From NCBI RefSeq assembly GCF_007860105.1, contig NZ_SJPU01000001.1, forward strand, positions 1,346,118 to 1,410,117: a DNA stretch of 64,000 nt, given 5' to 3'. The notes under the pieces are model-generated. The model was given only the letters and a program-made list of their open reading frames with translations, was not told the origin of the DNA and did no database searches. Shown here piece by piece: positions 63,841 through 64,000 of this stretch. Positions within the stretch are counted from its first letter, which is position 1, and the number at the start of each line of letters is the position of its first letter. Position numbers and translations under genes: made by a program. Source of the stretch: Allorhodopirellula heiligendammensis. Its GTDB lineage: Bacteria > Planctomycetota > Planctomycetia > Pirellulales > Pirellulaceae.

Positions 63841-64000
63841 TGGCTAAGCAACCACGTACGGCGACCGCTGCAGCATCCAAGGGTGTCAAACTCGATCCGG
63901 GCATGAAGCGAATTTTAGAGAAAGAGCCGGGACTGAAAACGACGCTGCAGCAAATTGAGAAATCGTTTGGCGAAGGCGCCATCATGCCGCTGGGGGCATC
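63841..64000 (+). CDS. recA: Recombinase RecA, N-terminal part (3' truncated by the window)
   Basis: The first 53 residues of RecA are present, from ATG 63841 to the window end. After a planctomycete-like polar head (MAKQPRTATAAASKGVKLDP) come RILEKEPGLKTTLQQIEKSF and GEGAIMPLGA, the invariant start of the RecA fold just before the Walker A region. AAGGA lies about 10 bases upstream of the ATG. RecA binds single-stranded DNA, drives strand exchange and triggers LexA cleavage. The rest is outside the window. Confidence 0.93.

Overview
This window comes from a Gram-negative-type bacterium that looks like a marine Planctomycetota, most likely a Rhodopirellula-like member of the Pirellulaceae. 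The evidence is the gene repertoire: two secreted sulfatases, PQQ-type beta-propeller proteins, DUF1571, DUF4912, DUF1254 and DUF502 proteins, a SulP-carbonic anhydrase fusion and a secreted cysteine-rich repeat protein. Many genes also lack a clear Shine-Dalgarno sequence. No rRNA, tRNA, CRISPR array, prophage or intact insertion sequence was seen. The assignment is inference from gene content.

Layout. 1-5.8 kb: the end of an AraC/XylR-type regulator, tsaD, thpR, a YheT-type hydrolase, an MFS transporter and a sugar-nucleotide/steroid-type dehydrogenase. 5.8-6.3 kb: a convergent gap with REP-like palindromic repeats. 6.3-9.2 kb: a PilB-like protein that has lost its ATPase residues, directly after pilT, and an AtpZ-like protein. 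9.5-20.6 kb: a DUF4912 protein, a ThuA protein, an intradiol dioxygenase, an overlapping histidine kinase/NtrC pair, a transglutaminase-like lipoprotein with Ser in place of the catalytic Cys, a cysteine-rich secreted repeat protein and a cupin. 20.7-29 kb: two PQQ-type propeller proteins, an LptF/G permease, a probably interrupted secreted protein, a small conserved-looking protein and XerC. 29-35 kb: the SulP-carbonic anhydrase fusion, small and large membrane proteins and glutamate decarboxylase. 35-44.4 kb: a FadL-type porin, a DUF1254 protein and two sulfatases, with decayed gene fragments (an LssY C-terminal piece and a second DUF1254 tail).

44.4-58.4 kb is the most system-like part. 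It holds opgH (glucan glucosyltransferase), a GH144/glycoamylase-type hydrolase and opgG, which together suggest synthesis and trimming of osmoregulated beta-glucans. Directly downstream on the same strand are an ABC exporter whose nucleotide-binding domain has lost the Walker A lysine, the Walker B glutamate and the H-loop histidine, then an HlyD-type adaptor, a TolC-type outer-membrane protein and a sodium:solute symporter. Whether the exporter serves the glucan pathway is a hypothesis from position only.

58.4-64 kb: a DUF502 membrane protein, ComF, an ECF sigma factor, a DUF1571 protein and the start of recA. Recurring themes are degenerate enzymes kept as full-length genes (PilB-like, ABC, transglutaminase) and tight or overlapping gene borders (thpR/yheT, kinase/regulator, xerC/SulP-CA, symporter/DUF502).
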